Source: Oscheius sp. JU75
Taxonomy: Eukaryota > Nematoda > Chromadorea > Rhabditida > Rhabditidae
Length of the DNA stretch: 64,000 bases
Assembly (NCBI GenBank): GCA_037178855.1
Contig: JASJZC010000005.1
Span: forward strand, 3,906,001-3,970,000
Reading direction: 5' to 3'
Shown: positions 12,198 to 25,740 of the stretch, in pieces
Layout of the letters: the number at the start of each line of letters is the position of its first letter
How positions within the stretch are numbered: the stretch's first letter is position 1
The notes under the pieces: model-generated
What the model was told of the DNA's origin: nothing
The model's input: only the letters and a program-made list of their open reading frames with translations
The model's database searches: none
Program-made: the position numbers and the translations under genes

Positions 12198-13159
12198 TAG
12201 AAAAGACGAGTGATTCAATCTGTTTCTAAATGTATTCTCATTCTTCTTGTTGTCCGTTGGCTGGATTTCTACAAAGGAAACAACCTGAAAATCATGCCGA
12301 CGAAAGAGTTGGTGAAATATCGGAAGAGCTAGTATCACAGAGAAGCCGTTAACAGCCAGAATGATTGGAGAAGGGAAGGATTATTGTTTATTACAAGGTA
12401 GAAGGCAATTATGTGGAAATGAAAATAGGAAGAGTGAATAACGGAGAGAAAAGGAAAACGGCTAATGAGCTCGAGAGCATGTCTCACAGCATCTTTTTGT
12501 CAGTGTGATAGCTGTCGTCAAAAACAGTTTATGATGTCAATTCAATATGTTTAGCTATTCATAACAAGCCGCTGGACATGACAGTCGTCATCAAAGTGTT
12601 TCGAGCAGAAATGGCAGAAATCAATTTTCAGAGGAACCGGACTGACAGAGCATGCCCAAATGACATGCCAATTTGGGCCGATCCCATTTGTGACGGCTCT
12701 TAATGACGTTCAACCAAAGGAGACTGTTGAGAGGTTTTATGACGGCTTCGTGGGTCAAATGACCTAATACTTTTAGCCGAAAACTGTCGTTCTGTTTGTG
12801 TTCTTTATATACACGTTTTTATGAGCAATATATTGAGGCGACCGCGAAACTTATCGACAAGACAAAACAATGGTACACGGGCGGTGCTTGAACCAAAAAA
12901 CCTTCTTCGAAGCAAGTTATGTGACTGCTCAATATGTGACTACAGTTATACCGTAATCCGGATACTACTTGACTGTACGCAGGCCCTACATGTGCTCTTG
13001 AACGATAATTTCTCACCCAAATCGCAAAAAAGCCTTTTCATCTTTTTTCACCCACATCAAGATTTTCGAATTTCAGCAAAGTTCTTCTTCGTCCTTTTTG
13101 CACTGATGTTTTCTCGATTTATGAGATTTTTTTCACTATCTATTTGTTTCAGGATCGAC
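12198..13159. other. intergenic region between divergent GPCR and acidic-protein genes
   Basis: Presumed promoter region for both neighbours. An open frame runs from 12821 into the next gene in the same frame, but it is low-complexity and T-rich before 13160, and a clean ttgtttcag acceptor lies just before ATG 13160. I therefore treat 12821-13159 as non-coding. Confidence 0.5.
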
Positions 13160-14866
13160 ATGTTCGGTGGAGAGAGAAAGTTCTCTGACGAAACTTCGTC
13201 TGATAATGATAGTCTTCATTTCACTGCAATTAGTTCAGACTCCAATCCAGAGATGGTATGTCTTTGTTTCAAACGGGCTCAAACACTCGTTTCAGAACGA
13301 ACAATCAGGCAGAAACATGTTCCTTGGAGCTTTTATGAGAAACACTAGTGAGAAATCAGTTTTCGAGGATTTCGAAGACGAAGATTTTATTCTTATCAGA
13401 CCTCCTTCACCGTCGGATGTATCCATCCAAGCTGAAAGTTGCGGATTCATCTCAAAGGAAGATTTGAGCGCGGTTCGTTTGAAAACTATAAAATATTTAC
13501 AACCTGCTTAGGCAAATTCACGTAGTTCCCTGCCGAATGCTAATCATGTTCCTACTTCCAGCAACGTATCATCTCTTTTCATTGGTTTTGTTTTGTATGG
13601 TATCGTATCAGCGCATATTTTTCAGAGTCTTCTTCAAAACCCATCCGGCTTGAACCGGCATATGACAATTCCAATGAAAGCTCTTGTTGGCCAGTTAATC
13701 AGTCTTCTCCCAAATCACAAGCTCGCGGTGCTAACTTTGGCGGTTTACAGCTAAGGTCACGTGTCAAAGTTTTCTCAGAAGCTATGGTTAAAACTTACCT
13801 GATTAATCCAGTTAGCGGAGACTTGACGTCTTCCGAGTTTCCTGATAAACTCTGTTCGGCCCAAGAAACATTCGATCATAGCAGTAAGGTATACGTTTTT
13901 ACAGTCAGTGTTAAGTATATACCCATTTTAAGACTAACGCTATTATCACCCGTGACGAGGCAGGAGGACTTGACGACGAAGTTAGTCTCCCCGAAACGGA
14001 CGAGGCAAGTGGCTCACGGGTCATCTGACGGTTGTAAATTTTAGGATGAATCGTGCAACCTGTTTAGAAAAAGTGAAGATGCTTCCAAGATCAACCCGGA
14101 AGAATTGGTAAGCCAGTTTCTCTTCGTTTGCATCAAGTTTCAGGTCGTCGCTGTGGATGTAAACAACGCTACCTCTCCATTTGTTGGTGAACAGACGAGC
14201 TTTGACGAAGATGCTGGAGGGGAGACTGATCAGCGCAAAGAAATCGAGAAACAGGTAGAACTTTACATTGATTTTGAGTAGCAAAAAGTTTCAGGAGAAC
14301 GAACGTCCTTTCGGGGATAGTGGTGAGACTAATGAAATAGATGATCTCGTTGGCACCCAAATCGTCGATGGTGGCAATGATAACGAGGCACAACATTCCT
14401 TCCAAGAAATTGCGAACGAAGAGCGCGTCGAAGGAAATCACGACAATGGAATAGTTGAGGTTCTTTTCTTGTTTGCAATCTTTTACCGCGTATACAGCAT
14501 GGCTCTACCTATTCTCTTCCTTTTGCCGCAGCTAGTAGAATTTCGTGTGGACCCTTAGGTGACATCATTACAAAGTCGGCAGAGTCGCTACCGAATCTGT
14601 AGGTCTCCTTTTCATTTCAATAAAACACCGTTTATTTCAGAATTAACTTTGTCGAAAATGTTCTTTCGATCACCGAAAACGAGTGCCACAAATCGCTTCT
14701 TCAGAGCATTCTGTCTCTTACCTTTTTGATCAAAGTAGTCGGAGTTTCCTTTCCTTTCTTATCAATATTTCAGAGCCGAATCAACGACCATCAGAAGAGT
14801 CCTGAAATCGTTGCAAATTTGGAAGAACTGTCTGCTCATCTGAAAGGACAGCTGGGAATGCCGTAG
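13160..14866 (+). CDS. acidic, largely disordered protein of unknown function
   Basis: ATG 13160 follows TTTCAG by seven bases. About ten short exons can be chained to TAG 14864-14866. The product is strongly acidic and Ser/Asp/Glu/Asn-rich: the N-terminus has SDETSSDNDSLHF, then VFEDFEDEDFILIRPPSPSD, later DEAGGLDDEVSLPETDEASG and DDLVGTQIVDGGNDNEAQ. The last exons are different, with a helical character (NFVENVLSITENECH and HQKSPEIVANLEELSAHL), and may be the folded part. No motif that I can name is present. Disorder and acidity suggest a nuclear or scaffold protein; that is inference. The small minus-strand frame 14922-15140 lies tail-to-tail with it. Confidence 0.6.
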
Positions 14867-14921
14867 TTCTTGTGAATTTATTGTAGTAAACTTAATTTCC
14901 CTTCTGTTTGGAGCTCTGTAT

Positions 14922-15140
14922 TCAGTTGCTCACCATCTCAATGATATTTGCCTGATAAACTGGATGTTGACAGATCCTCAATTGGGTTTTCAAAGGCTCA
15001 TTAGCCTCCCAATCCCACGCAATATTACCCGAACTTGTTCTCGTTCTCCTAACTTCTGTCAAGTACACATATTTCCTCGACGTCAAGACGATGACTGTGA
15101 GATAATTGTTAGATTGGGCACAAGATGAACGTCGAGACAT
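14922..15140 (-). CDS. small uncertain open reading frame (72 aa)
   Basis: A genuine ATG at 15140 opens a 72-residue frame to TGA 14922. It has protein-like beta-rich composition (NYLTVIVLTSRKYVYLTEV, then SGNIAWDWEANEPLKTQLRI), recalling part of a WD-repeat or beta-propeller, but too short to call. It may be a lone exon, a fragment or chance. No upstream exon is obvious between 15140 and 15400. Confidence 0.3.
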   Translation of the reverse strand: MSRRSSCAQSNNYLTVIVLTSRKYVYLTEVRRTRTSSGNIAWDWEANEPLKTQLRICQHPVYQANIIEMVSN

Positions 15141-16354
15141 AGAAGAAGTCGATTATATGTTCGTCAGAGTCGAAACCCGAGTGGCGGCTCTAATTGACAC
15201 CCTATTTGCATGATCCCCCGCACCCCTGTCTTGACTGTGTCCCAGTCTCTCGCAACTACTCTCCATCTATATTTCATGGCTTGTGCAGAAACTCGAGGAT
15301 CGGCCACGATTAGGTCTCGTGCTCCTTTTGTCCTTTTTCTCATTTCTCACATGTCTCTCCAGTGTCGGTTTCTAGACAAGGCTCCCACCAAACATCAAAA
15401 CAATTCGCGGAAGAATGTTCTATTCCTGCAAGTCTTTCCCACCTATTCTAAACGAGTCTAATTTGCCGCTACGAACGTCTTCGATCCTTTCTGATCACTT
15501 GTGCACGAAACTTGCTAGTCCTGACCGTGCCAGACTCCAACTCTTCCAGAAAAGCCTCAATTAAAACAGAGGTAATTGCTGACGTCGCTAGTAGACCGAA
15601 AGACTCTTTCCACACCAACCATCAGATGAGATCCACCCACTCAAAACGAGCTTACCAACAGTTTCTATAGTTCCAGTATTCTAATGATGCGCTTGCAGTA
15701 AGGTGAACTTTAAAAACTATTAGGAGCTGTCTCTAGCAGTCTCAGTGTCTTCCCCCTAATTGCTCATATCTCGGCTCTTTCGCAGAAGAGCCGACCAAAA
15801 ACACCGTCCTCACTTCCGATACGTCATGCTCATTCATTGCCTTCTTCAACATTTTTGTCCGTCTCGATCGAGTCACATCCTCTTCGAATCACAAGTCTCC
15901 CACTCCTAATTACCCTCGAAATACCCTTGCTACTCTCACGTAGCTCGTGACCTATTTTTATCAGTTAGATGGTAATAATCGCTGAATTCAATAGCCTCGT
16001 GGGTATCCTCGATAATAAACAGTAGTCATGTTCAAAATATCGAAAAAGCCGCCGGACGTCAGATACTACTTTCCCATCCTGTTTCCCATGTCTACGTCTT
16101 TTTCATCCTCAGAATATATCCTGACTAGAGAGTCGAATTTCGCGACGAGACTCATTAGTCCTCTAAATACGTGCGTCAAACCGGCTTCGGCCAATTAGTT
16201 TATGGATTTTTATAGCTATACTCTGACTTTTCGTATATCTTAAGCCCTCGTTTGCCCCATTGTTCGGCAGGAAGTCCTCGGGTCTCTTAACATTTGGTGA
16301 CCTTAGATGCCCTATCTGATATACGTCAATAGTTCAGGGTACCCGTGGAGACAG
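15141..16354. other. intergenic, presumed ins-1 upstream region
   Basis: About 1.2 kb of pyrimidine-rich plus-strand sequence with many TCTC/CCTCT blocks and no convincing coding frame. It would carry the promoter and 5' leader of the insulin gene. The in-frame ATG at 16307 would add 16 residues before the signal peptide and is less likely than 16355. Confidence 0.4.
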
Positions 16355-16828
16355 ATGCTGTCTCTGTCCCGACTTCGCTCTTTGATGTGCTCCCATTGGA
16401 GTCTCGTAGGACTACTTCTCGTCCTCATGCTGCTCTCATCCAGTCAGCCAGTCGAAGCAAACGTCCGTCTCTGTGAGTCTTTTGATTACCACAGAAATCA
16501 AACAACCCAAGGAATTAAAAGAGTAAAGACTTTTAAGGTGGACAACGACTCACTCGTACTTTGTTTCAACTATGTCGGAATCAGATCTGTGGATTGTCGT
16601 CCTTCACACCTGCCAAACGTGAGTCAGATGCAGTTTCTGAGTAAAGGGGGAAATGTTTTAGGATCTCAGGTTTCCACACAGCCCTTTCTCGAAGTTCATC
16701 AAAGAACACGTCGATCAGGAATAGCGACATCGTGTTGCATCAATAAGTAAGCAAAGACCACGATCGAATAAATTGGAGAGTTCAGATGTTCGTATTCCTA
16801 CTTGAAGTCGTTCTGCTGTCACGAGTGA
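16355..16828 (+). CDS. ins-1: insulin-like peptide precursor, INS-1 type (B, C and A segments)
   Basis: Four exons give a complete preproinsulin-like protein. A hydrophobic signal (SLVGLLLVLMLLSSSQPVEA) is followed by a B chain: exon 1 ends in ...VRLC, and a GT-AG intron at 16473-16537 joins it to GQRLTRTLFQLCRNQICGLS, strikingly like C. elegans INS-1. A second intron (16619-16661) follows, then a connecting peptide flanked by basic sites (AKR and RTRR). The A chain opens SGIATSCCINK and, after an intron at 16747-16785, continues CSYSYLKSFCCHE to TGA 16826-16828. Its CC-x3-C-x8-C spacing is the insulin A signature; an extra Cys follows. INS-1 is a secreted ligand of the DAF-2 insulin receptor pathway. 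The unspliced frame reads through without a stop and would hide the B chain. Confidence 0.92.
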
Positions 16829-17175
16829 TCTCCCTTCCGGCTGTTCCCTGTTCTAGTCACTTCCATTCGCACACACATCAACCTTTGTTCGTCTCTAATG
16901 AATTCTGTTGAAACTGTCTCCAGTAAACATTCCTCTCTTCTTGTTCGTCGCAACAACTGTCCAATGACCTCATGCCGAATTCTTTCACGCAGACCGATTT
17001 ACGGTCAACCGCTGATCATTTTACGGGTCGTGAGCCGGCAGGTGTTTGTGCACTGTAGGGGCTGACGCAACCGCGAATCAAATGGTGCCGCAGCCTTTTG
17101 GGTCAAGACTGTGGTCCGAGGGGGAGAGCAAGAATCTTTTTGAGTCTTTATTAATGAACCTCCAGATGATTCGCT

Positions 17176-17527
17176 TCATGGGCGCGTCTTGCCACAGAAT
17201 TGTACCCACATGTTATAGTCGACGTAGAAACCTCCCTCGTATAGCTCGCACGACACGATACTCTTGTCCAGTTCAGCTTGTTGTCTTTCCATCTCCGTGT
17301 CTTCCATGTCCTCTTTAATGTCTTCGGCTAGAATCAGTGGAATCACGATCGGTGGCAGCTTCTTCTCTTCTTCTGTAGCTTGTCCATTTCTGTTGGTGCC
17401 AGCTTTTTCTCCGCCTTTGTTTATCTTTCTTTTCTGAATTTCGTTGGGTTGCGGTAGAAGCGACGAAAGAACTCACAGAACAACAGCCACCCATCAGAAC
17501 CAAACAGCTTCGAACTGAAGTTATCAT
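17176..17527 (-). CDS. small candidate secreted/peptide precursor
   Basis: ATG 17527 opens MITSVRSCLVLMGGCCS, a short hydrophobic leader. A GT-AG intron with a good donor (GTGAGT) and AATTCAG acceptor joins it in frame to a basic stretch (KRKINKGGEKAG). An acidic spacer (EDIKEDMEDTEMERQQAELD) follows, then a C-terminal block with two cysteines 17 residues apart (CELYEGG ... VQFCGKTRP) ending at TGA 17176-17178. The total is about 100 residues. Leader plus linker plus a single cyclisable C-terminal segment resembles a peptide hormone precursor, but no family is recognised and the leader is weak. It lies tail-to-tail with the insulin gene. Confidence 0.5.
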
Positions 17528-17857
17528 GTCAAGTCTCGACAAGACAAATCTTCTCAGTTGCTATTATCTTCCGACTTGCCGCCAAAGGTTCTACGCAACT
17601 GTTGCGCCATCGGGGACCGCCCTCCTGAGGACGAGGTTCGCAGTACCGGCAGCTCAACCTCCCATTAGCCCTGTTAACCTCCTGCTTGCGTTTTCCCAGT
17701 TCTTTTGAATGATTACCGTTGGCCTTCTATTTCAATCTGCCAAAGACTGTGAATGGCCAATCTAAAGAAGAATCTAGTTCGTAAGGGTACATTTAGCTGT
17801 AATCTGAACTCTTCTTCTCTAGTCTTACAGACCAGCATTTAAAAGTTTTCAGGGAGA

Positions 17858-18381
17858 ATGTCGGATTTAAACCAAATTACTCAGTTTGCTATGACGCAAA
17901 TGTGGAACATGGATCCTTATGCTCAGTACGGCGAGGAAAAGGTAGATTTCCTTGTAGATGTTTCGTACAATAATTTTTAGCCTGGAGTTGGCTTCCCGAC
18001 AACTTGGGCAGCCCTACAACAGGCAGCGTCGATGGCCAACCGAACTGTGACTCCACCTCAAAGGAGAAAAGCCAACCCGGTTCCAAAAGAACATAAGGAC
18101 GACGTCTCCCCCGGAAAAAGTAGTGATAAACAGCAATTTTTCAGGCGTACTATGAACGGAGAAAGAAGAACAACGACTCGGCTAAGAGGAGTCGGGAAAA
18201 CCGACGGCAGAAAGAAGTCGAGTACCAAATGAGAGCGGAAATGCTGCAAAGGGCGAGTTATACTCATCAACAGAGAAACGAGAGCTTTTAGGAGAACGCA
18301 AAACTGCGGGAAATCATCCAGCAACTACAGTACCAGATCACTCAACTTAGTAATGTAGTACCTTGGCCTATCAACTCCTAA
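17858..18381 (+). CDS. bZIP transcription factor, PAR/NFIL3/CES-2 type
   Basis: ATG 17858 follows TTTTCAGGGAGA. The N-terminal part (MSDLNQITQFAMTQMWNMD) and a Pro/Lys linker lead to a bZIP domain. The basic region is YYERRKKNNDSAKRSRENRR, with the NN..AKRSR signature of PAR/NFIL3 proteins (HLF, NFIL3, CES-2, ATF-2 of worms). The zipper starts KEVEYQMRAEMLQR and continues ENAKLREIIQQLQYQI, aligning without gaps to HLF-type zippers. It ends at TAA 18379-18381. The intron before the basic region is 41 nt, GT-AG. The intron within the zipper (18253-18291) begins GC, not GT (see findings). Such factors bind TTAC-type sites as dimers; in C. elegans CES-2 controls cell death specification. The exact paralogue is not assigned. 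Confidence 0.85.
18253..18291 (+). other. GC-AG intron inside the bZIP leucine zipper
   Basis: The 39-nt segment begins GCGAGT and ends TTTTAG. Left in, it adds an in-frame TAG; removed, the zipper reads ..EMLQR/ENAKLRE.. and matches PAR-type zippers exactly. No GT donor fits. Confidence 0.7.
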
Positions 18382-18611
18382 CTCGATTTCATCGTGCCCA
18401 TCTTGTCAACCTTTTACGTGTCGAGCTTATTTGTAGTTCTGTCGTGCCTGGGTCAAATTTGGCCTTACAATAAGGCGTATATAAACAGTGTACTTCATTT
18501 CATATAGTCTACGTATTCTATTGAAGTGCACAGAAGAGGTATTGGTTGTGGGATTCAGGATCAGTTAAAAGACAGTAAAGCACCAATTGAAATATAAATA
18601 AAGTTCAGGAA

Positions 18612-20882
18612 CTAAGGTTTAGCAAAATACTCAAGGCGACGAGGTGTCGGCGGAAGAGCTCCTCGACGTTCTCCTGTGACTGGACCGAGCATACTGCTAT
18701 TGGCTGCTGATGACTCGGAGCGCTCCGGCTGGACAGAAATAGGAGGGCGAACAGAATTTTCTGACATGAAGCCCATCCAGTAGATCTGAAACCAGAAAGA
18801 TCTATTCGGAGATCGAGGACAAACCGGGGGGAAGGACAGCAGCTCCCGAAGAACTGTTTCACAATCGCTCGTTTCCTTGTTTGCAGCACCAATATCGCCA
18901 ACAGACCTCTGACCGATTACACTCATTGATACGCATCTGGCGATGTTCTCTTTCGGCATTTTGTTGAGATCAGCTAGAGCCATTACCTGAAGAAAAATGT
19001 AAGCTTAGATGGGAGACGCAAGAAAACCTTTTGCCAGTGGATCATCAAATAGGCCAATGTTTCGCGATTAGGCCTAGGCAGTTCGCAGAAGGCCGTGTTC
19101 AGAGCACTTTGGTCAGCTTTGCGAGCAGCACGGATGAACTCGTCTCTTGAAGATTTCGGAATCAAAGGGTCCTGTAAACAAATAGGCATAGATCGGAAAC
19201 TTGCATACCCGAAGTTCACGAAGAAACAATTTGATGCAGTCGCTCAATACTTCAACATGCTGCATGGAAAGATTCGGGACTCCTCGAGAAGTACGAAGTT
19301 CATTCAGCGTTCTGGACACCTAAAACAAAAAAATGGAATTTCTAAGGCGCCGGTGAACATATTATGACTAAACACATGCTTGTAGTTAGGTCGGTGCAAA
19401 ACATACAGCAATTTCATGCCCACTACACACCTGAGCTTTTGCTCCAGGAACACGATAGATTCCCTCCGAGTCGAGGCCTTTGAGCTCCAGAGCAGTCACA
19501 AGATGAATGAGGGGTGCTGGAATCATTGGAGACGTCGTTGGACAGAATTCCGCGAGAGTGAACAACTGTGTGTCTTTCTTGCTCTTCATCGGTGTCACAT
19601 GTCTTGGCACACAAGGCATTGCAAGACGACGTTTGCAGTTGACGTGAACAATCTGCTGGCAGTCGATACATTTGACAGCAGGCTTGGCGGCAAAGCTGAT
19701 GCTGCTGTTACAGACATCACAAGTGGTGAACTGAAAGATACCTACAGAATATAACGATAACGACATACCTTGAGATAGGAATTATATCTTTCGTAGGTAT
19801 GCTGCCTAGTAGTGATTAGACCATTCCTTGTCCACGATTCAGCCACTTTCGAACCCGGTTTCGAACGCAAGTCTAAATTGCTCGCTGCGTTGGGGGTCAA
19901 TAATCCAATCGGTCGTGGCAGCAATTTGCCCTCCTGGAATCAGGCATTGTTTGATCAGCAGAAATCTTACGTCTACAGCTAAACTGTTCTCAGACATGCT
20001 CCTGTTTCTAGCCGCCAGTCGTCTAGGAGGTTTTACGCAAGTTTGCGGGATAGTTGGCGGTTTGGACGTATCTCTCGATCTTTTTGGAGGAAGATGATCA
20101 TACTAAAGACAAATGGCTTAATTAGAAACTAAGGAAAATACCTCGTCATTAGCTCTGCTTCTTTTGGGGTTCGTTCCAATGAAACGGGGCTGAAGAGATG
20201 TTGAGCGGCGTTCTCGAGCAGGTACACGCGAACGACGTGAAGTACGATCGGTGACGTCGCAAATACTGTCATCAGTATGGTCGTAGTCAATCGAGCTTGT
20301 CGTATCATCTTCCACTTCAGCCATATTGTGACTAGTAGTGCGAACAGATTTCTTTCTTTGAAGAAGAGGTTGCTGAATGAGGTCCATGCGAGGATCATCA
20401 GTGTCTAACCCGTTATCCTGGAATAAAAAGGCACTTCACATAAACACAATAAACAAACCTTGATCAATTCGTTGACGACTTTGAGCCGTTTCATGACATC
20501 TTCGAGATTGGACTTCAACGAGTTGTTTTCCACCATTTGATCTCGGACTTGACTGCGAGCATCCTTCAATTCAGCTTGAAGCGTCTTGATTTTGCTGTCT
20601 CGATCTCTGAAGCACAGCAGTACAATAAGCAAACAGCCAACGTACTCTATCTCCCCTTCCAATTTTTGTATTTGGAGATCTTTTTGCTCCACCTTCTCAA
20701 CAGACTCGGCCCAGTTCAGGCGCATTCTTTCGAACTCATCCATTAGATTGATCATGACTGAAACTGACATTGTGTAAACAACGGAATGAAAACTAACCAT
20801 TGTAGTTTTCTTTCGAGCGGTGTTGGCTCTCGCCAAGTTCTGTGTACAGTCTGAGAGCCTCTTTGGCTAACTCACTGGCCAT
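18612..20882 (-). CDS. cyk-4: centralspindlin RhoGAP, CYK-4 / MgcRacGAP (RACGAP1)
   Basis: The start at 20882 opens MASELAKEALRLYTEL, followed by a long coiled coil (RLNWAESVEKVEQKDLQIQ, then IKTLQAELKDARSQVRDQMV) that in the family binds the kinesin ZEN-4/MKLP1. A Ser/Arg-rich linker (about 20120-20390) follows, then a C1 zinc domain (CDVCNSSISF, CIDCQQIVHVNCKRRLAMPC) and a RhoGAP domain beginning with SPMIPAPLIHLVTALELKGL and EGIYRVPG. The C-terminal tail ends LPPTPRRLEYFAKP at TAG 18612-18614. Domain order and spacing are those of CYK-4/RACGAP1, which organises the central spindle and regulates RhoA during cytokinesis. It is divergent from rho-1, with about 2.1 kb between the start codons. 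Confidence 0.92.
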
Positions 20883-23803
<2,921 letters not shown>

Positions 23804-24514
23804 ATCTTCTCTGAGTGAAAAGAGCTATTTATTTTTCTGCAGCTTACGTCCCTTCTGATCTGTACACATCTTATAGATTGGGTTATGGGAACACTTTCTG
23901 TTGATGCAGTTCTCTTGCATCTCGCCTACTATTGCTTTGTGAATTTTCTTCTTCAACCCCATCAGCAGCCACCATATTCCCCAGTCCTTTCTTCTAACTA
24001 TTGACAATTGTTATGCTCTTCATTTGAACAATTTACATTTTCAAGGTAAATAATAAGATCACGACATTTGGTGTTCGGTCCATCCTTACAGCTCTGTTAT
24101 GATAAAAGCACTTCTCGTTTTGCACAGCAATTTCGTCATTACGGCCGCGATGAAGCGACGTCATTTGGAAATAAAAGGGCCGAATCAATGCCCTCTGTGG
24201 CTTCTCTTCGCCCCCTGATTGAAACACGAACATCCGAAGTCTGGAAGGGTCAAAGTAGCAAATGAGGATCTTTGTTTTTCATTTTTCCCACCAAGCAATT
24301 ATGACCTTGAAACTTGCTCACAAACGTTTCTGACTCCGAACTAGATAAAAGCTTTGTAACAACTGAAAGTCCCGACTTTTTTGCAACAGTATAAATAAGG
24401 GGAAAAAATTTGAGTCAGTTAGTGGTCCTACAGCAGCGGAAGCTGGCCGGAACGAGAAGAGGTGGCGGGAACCAGACGAAGGAGACGAGCTCGAACTAGC
24501 CGGGAACAAAGTGA
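23804..24514. other. intergenic, downstream of rho-1
   Basis: Carries the rho-1 3' UTR and then A/T-rich sequence. From about 24410 the plus strand becomes purine-rich (GAAG/GACG repeats), leading into the kinase remnant. No gene is supported. Confidence 0.4.
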
Positions 24515-25740
24515 ATGACGACGCCGAAGACGACTTTTGTAATAAAGGAAAAGGATAAGAAGAAGCCGAAAGGACGAGACGAGAAGGAGGAAAAGAGCGG
24601 CGAGAAGACAACAGATAAGTAAAGAGGATTTGTCAAAAGACTAAAGAACGAAAGAGATGAAGAAGACGCCATAAAAGGTCCAAGAAAGAAACCCTCATTC
24701 CAATATGACAAGAAGATCAAGACGACGAAGGACATCAGAGAGGAGTTGATCGGACAGAGGACAAGTAGCAGAGATGACAAGCTGATGGGATTGAGCGAGA
24801 AAAAGTACGATGTAAAGGAGATGTTGTCGAAAAGCAAAAAGGGCAATATCATTCGAGTGGTCGAGATGAACAATGCTCAATTGCGACTGGTGCCACGAGA
24901 AGAAAGTATCAACAACGAGATCCACTTCTTGTTGGGGTTTCAACAGACTCTTCGTGACCACAACTTGGGTTCGGACCACTTTCTGCCCATCTGTTCGTAT
25001 GGAGCGACTCGCGAGATGACCTCGTTTGTACAGCCTCTTTGTGGACCAAACATGGACGACTTGCGTCATGACTCGGAACTGAGAGGACCAACTGCTCTTC
25101 GAATTGGATTGATGGTTCTCGATGCCATCTCTTGTCTTCATTGCTGTGAAATCATCCATGGTCGTCTTGAGCCACAACACGTGCTCATTGGAGCCGAGAC
25201 GAGGAGCTGTGTATATGTGGTGGGTCTGGGTCACATTTATAGAGTGACGAGCAACACGACGTTCACCTGGAGTCCGACTGCTGCTCATGCTCCCTGTCGT
25301 GGTAGTCGAGACCCATATGCAACTGAACTAGAGACGTGGTTCTACTGATAGATCTCTACGGAAGTAACTTTCTGTCGTGGAACAAGAAGTAGTGCAGCTT
25401 CGAAGAGACTCTCAAGTGGAAGAAACAGTTCTTCCACTTGAGAGTCTCTCTGTCCTCTGTCCTCAACTTCTGCCTCAACACTTCTGACGCGCTTCCACGA
25501 CTTGATGAACATCTTCAGCAACCGACGAGTACGAGAACAATAAGGCTTGTGTGCTCAAGAGACGTCTTCTGGTCTACATGAAGCAGGAACACATCAGCAG
25601 ACACAAGCCCTTCGGATGGACTCGAGAAGACGAACCATGCCGAGAGGATGAGAGAGTACAAGAAGACTGCCAGCACCATCAAGACGGTCACCCAAGAGGC
25701 TCTCAAGGAGCACCAGGGCAATGCGGACAACAACGACTAG
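24515..25740 (+). pseudogene. decayed casein kinase 1-family kinase copy
   Basis: One long intronless frame encodes a CK1-like kinase: a Lys-rich start (MTTPKTTFVIKEKDKKKPKG), ANYEI-like N-lobe, LCGPNMDDLRHDSE (CK1 signature GPNLDDLR) and the helix E region LMVLDAISCLHCCEIIHGRL. The catalytic loop HRDxKPxN is HGRLEPQH and DFG is VGLG, so catalysis is lost. The reading frame is broken: an in-frame TAA at about 24590, a frameshift plus stops at 25346-25351 within the LETWFY/DLYGS region, a TAG at 25390, and another shift near 25640 before the tail KKTASTIKTVTQEALKEHQG and TAG 25738-25740. CK1-like kinases are expanded in nematodes, often sperm-expressed. Absence of introns in an intron-dense genome suggests a retrocopy, now dead. 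Confidence 0.75.
25404..25449. repeat. perfect 21-bp inverted repeat with 4-nt loop
   Basis: AGAGACTCTCAAGTGG plus five more bases (25404-25424) is followed by loop ACAG and the exact reverse complement (25429-25449). It lies inside the broken kinase sequence, where it would encode ETLKWKKQF on one arm. It could fold into a strong hairpin or record a template-switch mutation. Confidence 0.9.

Noticed and set aside
12821-13348. 175-residue plus-strand open frame
   Set aside because: It includes T-rich non-coding sequence, runs over the ttgtttcag acceptor before ATG 13160, and reads through the first intron of the acidic gene.
16307-16750. Single-exon reading of the insulin region (147 residues)
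   Set aside because: It lacks the B-chain spacing and the final A-chain cysteines; the spliced model gives a full INS-1-type protein.
17046-17318. 90-residue plus-strand frame
   Set aside because: The minus-strand two-exon frame over the same bases has a better start, splice signals and composition.
24496-25288. Long minus-strand open frames opposite the kinase remnant (up to 197 residues)
   Set aside because: They are antisense shadows of a codon-biased intronless coding sequence; the plus strand carries the CK1 motifs.
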